From an uncultured Gammaproteobacteria bacterium (GTDB taxonomy: Bacteria > Pseudomonadota > Gammaproteobacteria > Pseudomonadales > Azotimanducaceae_A), in NCBI GenBank assembly GCA_913049565.1, contig CAJWZG010000134.1, positions 1 through 7,665 on the forward strand: 7,665 nucleotides of DNA, read 5' to 3'. Below the pieces are notes generated by a model that saw only the letters and a program-made list of their open reading frames with translations, was not told the DNA's origin and ran no database searches. Numbering within the stretch: the first letter of the stretch is position 1; the number at the start of each line of letters is the position of its first letter. This document shows, in pieces, positions 6,206 to 7,665 of the stretch. The position numbers and the translations under genes are program-made.

Positions 6206-7665
6206 TTAACTGGCAAGCGTTTGAGCTACGGCCCTCTCGTAACCCTGCACAAGCCCGGCACGCTGCGCTGCCGGCATCATCGGCTCAAAGCTCTCACCTA
6301 GCCGCCACAGCGCGGCGACTTCATCAAGGTCGGCAAACAAACCAGCACCAATGGCAGCCAGCACCCCGGCTCCGCGTACTGTTGTTTCCACATCCTCCGG
6401 GCGCTGCACCGGTACATTGAGCAGGTCACAGAGAAACTGACAAAAGGCGTGGTTGACCACCATGCCGCCGTCAACTCGCAGGGTTGCAACCGGCGCGCCA
6501 TCTGCCGCCATGGCATCAAGCAGGGTTTGCGTTTGAAAGGCGACACTCTGCAAGAAAGCGGTGATGATTTGATCTTTGTTGCTGTCTAAGGTGAGGCCTG
6601 TGATCAAACCTCTGGCTTGCGGCTGCCAGTAAGGCGCACCCAATCCGGTAAATGCGGGCACAACAAACACCCCGCCGGTATCGCCGCTGGTTCGTGCAAA
6701 CGCATCGGCAGTCTCGGCTGCATGCTCAATCAAGCCCAACTGATCGCGCAACCATTGAATGGCGACACCGGCCACAAAAATGCTGCCCTCCAGTGCATAG
6801 CTGGGTTGCCCGTCGATTCGATACGCCACTGTGGTGAGCAAATTTTGCTTGGAGCGGGAAATTTGATCGCCGGTATGTGTCATCACAAAGCATCCAGTGC
6901 CGTAAGTGCTTTTCGCCATACCTGCGCGAAAGCAGGCCTGACCGATCAGCGCCGCCTGCTGATCGCCGGCGATACCGCGTATTGGAATCGCTGCACCAAA
7001 CCACTCTGGATCTGCCGTACCAAAATCATCGACACAATCGAGTACCTCGGGCAGTAACGCGGCGGGCACATCAAATAATTCTAAAAGCGGCTCACTCCAG
7101 CATTGGTTAGCAATATCAAACAGCTGGGTACGACTGGCGTTGGTGGCGTCGGTGACATGTCGAACACCCTTGGTCAGCCGCCAAACCAAGAAACTGTCGA
7201 TGGTGCCAAAGCACAGCGCCCCACTGTTCGCCCGCTCTCGCTTGGCATCGGCCTGGTCGAGCAACCAAGCCAGCTTGGTGCTAGAAAAATACGGGTCGAT
7301 AATCAAGCCTGTGGTTTGCGCAATTAGATCGGCAACGCGGATGCCGTCGGCCTGACCTGCAGGATAGTACTGTTGGGCCAGCCCCTGGCAATAGTCGGCA
7401 CTGCGCCGGTCCTGCCAGACAATGGCGTTGTATAGCGATTGGCCGCTCGCCCGATCCCAAAGCACCGATGTTTCGCGTTGATTGGTGATGCCGATGGCTG
7501 CAATTTGCGACGGGATAATGCCCGCCGATTCAATAGCATGACGTCCCGCGCTGAGAATCGAAGACCAAATCATCTCTGGGTCTTGTTCGACCCAGCCGTC
7601 TTGGGGGTAAGTGCTTACTATCCTGCATGGAGCTTTGCTTATTACTGCCCCTGTAGCATCGTAAA
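6206..7665 (-). CDS. glpK: Glycerol kinase (N-terminal ~20 residues beyond window)
   Basis: FGGY-family kinase that phosphorylates glycerol with ATP to glycerol 3-phosphate, trapping it in the cytoplasm for GlpD or lipid synthesis. The frame stays open to the right edge, giving 485 codons. The family is about 495-500 residues, so only the N-terminal phosphate loop (DQGTTSSRA-type) is missing. Landmarks in order: TYPQDGWVEQDPE, GITNQRET (glycerol-contacting Arg-Glu), NAIVWQDRR, IDPYFSSTKLAWLL, FGTIDSFLVW, TNASRTQLFDI, GIAGDQQAALIGQ (catalytic Asp), STYGTGCFVM, FTGLGAPYW (ATP region) and LRVDGGMVVN. The GGTR loop that binds the inhibitor fructose 1,6-bisphosphate in E. coli GlpK is replaced by EWFGAA (6989-7006). 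There is also an extra stretch of about ten residues between the WQDRR and DPYF motifs. It converges on argF with one base between stop codons; its promoter lies outside the window. Confidence 0.96.
   Translation of the reverse strand, partial: YDATGAVISKAPCRIVSTYPQDGWVEQDPEMIWSSILSAGRHAIESAGIIPSQIAAIGITNQRETSVLWDRASGQSLYNAIVWQDRRSADYCQGLAQQYYPAGQADGIRVADLIAQTTGLIIDPYFSSTKLAWLLDQADAKRERANSGALCFGTIDSFLVWRLTKGVRHVTDATNASRTQLFDIANQCWSEPLLELFDVPAALLPEVLDCVDDFGTADPEWFGAAIPIRGIAGDQQAALIGQACFRAGMAKSTYGTGCFVMTHTGDQISRSKQNLLTTVAYRIDGQPSYALEGSIFVAGVAIQWLRDQLGLIEHAAETADAFARTSGDTGGVFVVPAFTGLGAPYWQPQARGLITGLTLDSNKDQIITAFLQSVAFQTQTLLDAMAADGAPVATLRVDGGMVVNHAFCQFLCDLLNVPVQRPEDVETTVRGAGVLAAIGAGLFADLDEVAALWRLGESFEPMMPAAQRAGLVQGYERAVAQTLAS

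Overview
The window is chromosomal DNA from a gammaproteobacterium, probably of the Pseudomonas/Cellvibrionales kind. The order argG, rnt, grxD and arginine genes recalls the argG-pyrC-rnt-grxD-argF neighbourhood I remember from Pseudomonas aeruginosa, and the ArgF and RNase T proteins read as Pseudomonas-like. This placement comes from protein resemblance and remembered synteny, not from a database search.

Layout. 1-142 (-) is the first 47 codons of argG (argininosuccinate synthase, GTG start). 143-265 is the argG leader. 266-1433 (-) looks empty in normal gene finding, but it holds a decayed pentapeptide-repeat protein gene: one continuous frame carries F/L-rich repeats in a 5/6-residue rhythm broken by several in-frame stops, followed in another frame by an intact C-terminal membrane segment. 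1434-1616 is the region between this relic and rnt. 1617-2240 (+) is rnt (RNase T), convergent with grxD (2253-2591, -, monothiol CGFS glutaredoxin). 2592-2747 is a divergent promoter region. 2748-3875 (+) is a PatB/MalY-type PLP C-S lyase, followed by a clear Rho-independent terminator (3953-3984). 4101-5264 (+) is argD and 5293-6204 (+) is argF, a two-gene arginine operon preceded by a leader with competing hairpins. 6206-7665 (-) is glpK, convergent with argF one base away and running off the right edge, so its first ~20 codons are missing.

How the genes fit together. ArgD makes N-acetylornithine, ArgF makes citrulline from ornithine and ArgG makes argininosuccinate, so three arginine steps lie in one neighbourhood, interrupted by housekeeping genes (RNA 3'-end maturation, Fe-S handling, sulfur amino-acid metabolism) and followed by glycerol use. 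No complete new defence or mobile system is visible. The least ordinary items are the pentapeptide-repeat relic, an ArgF with an unusual residue just before the STRTR carbamoyl-phosphate motif, the argD leader structure, and a C8 tract directly before the rnt start codon.
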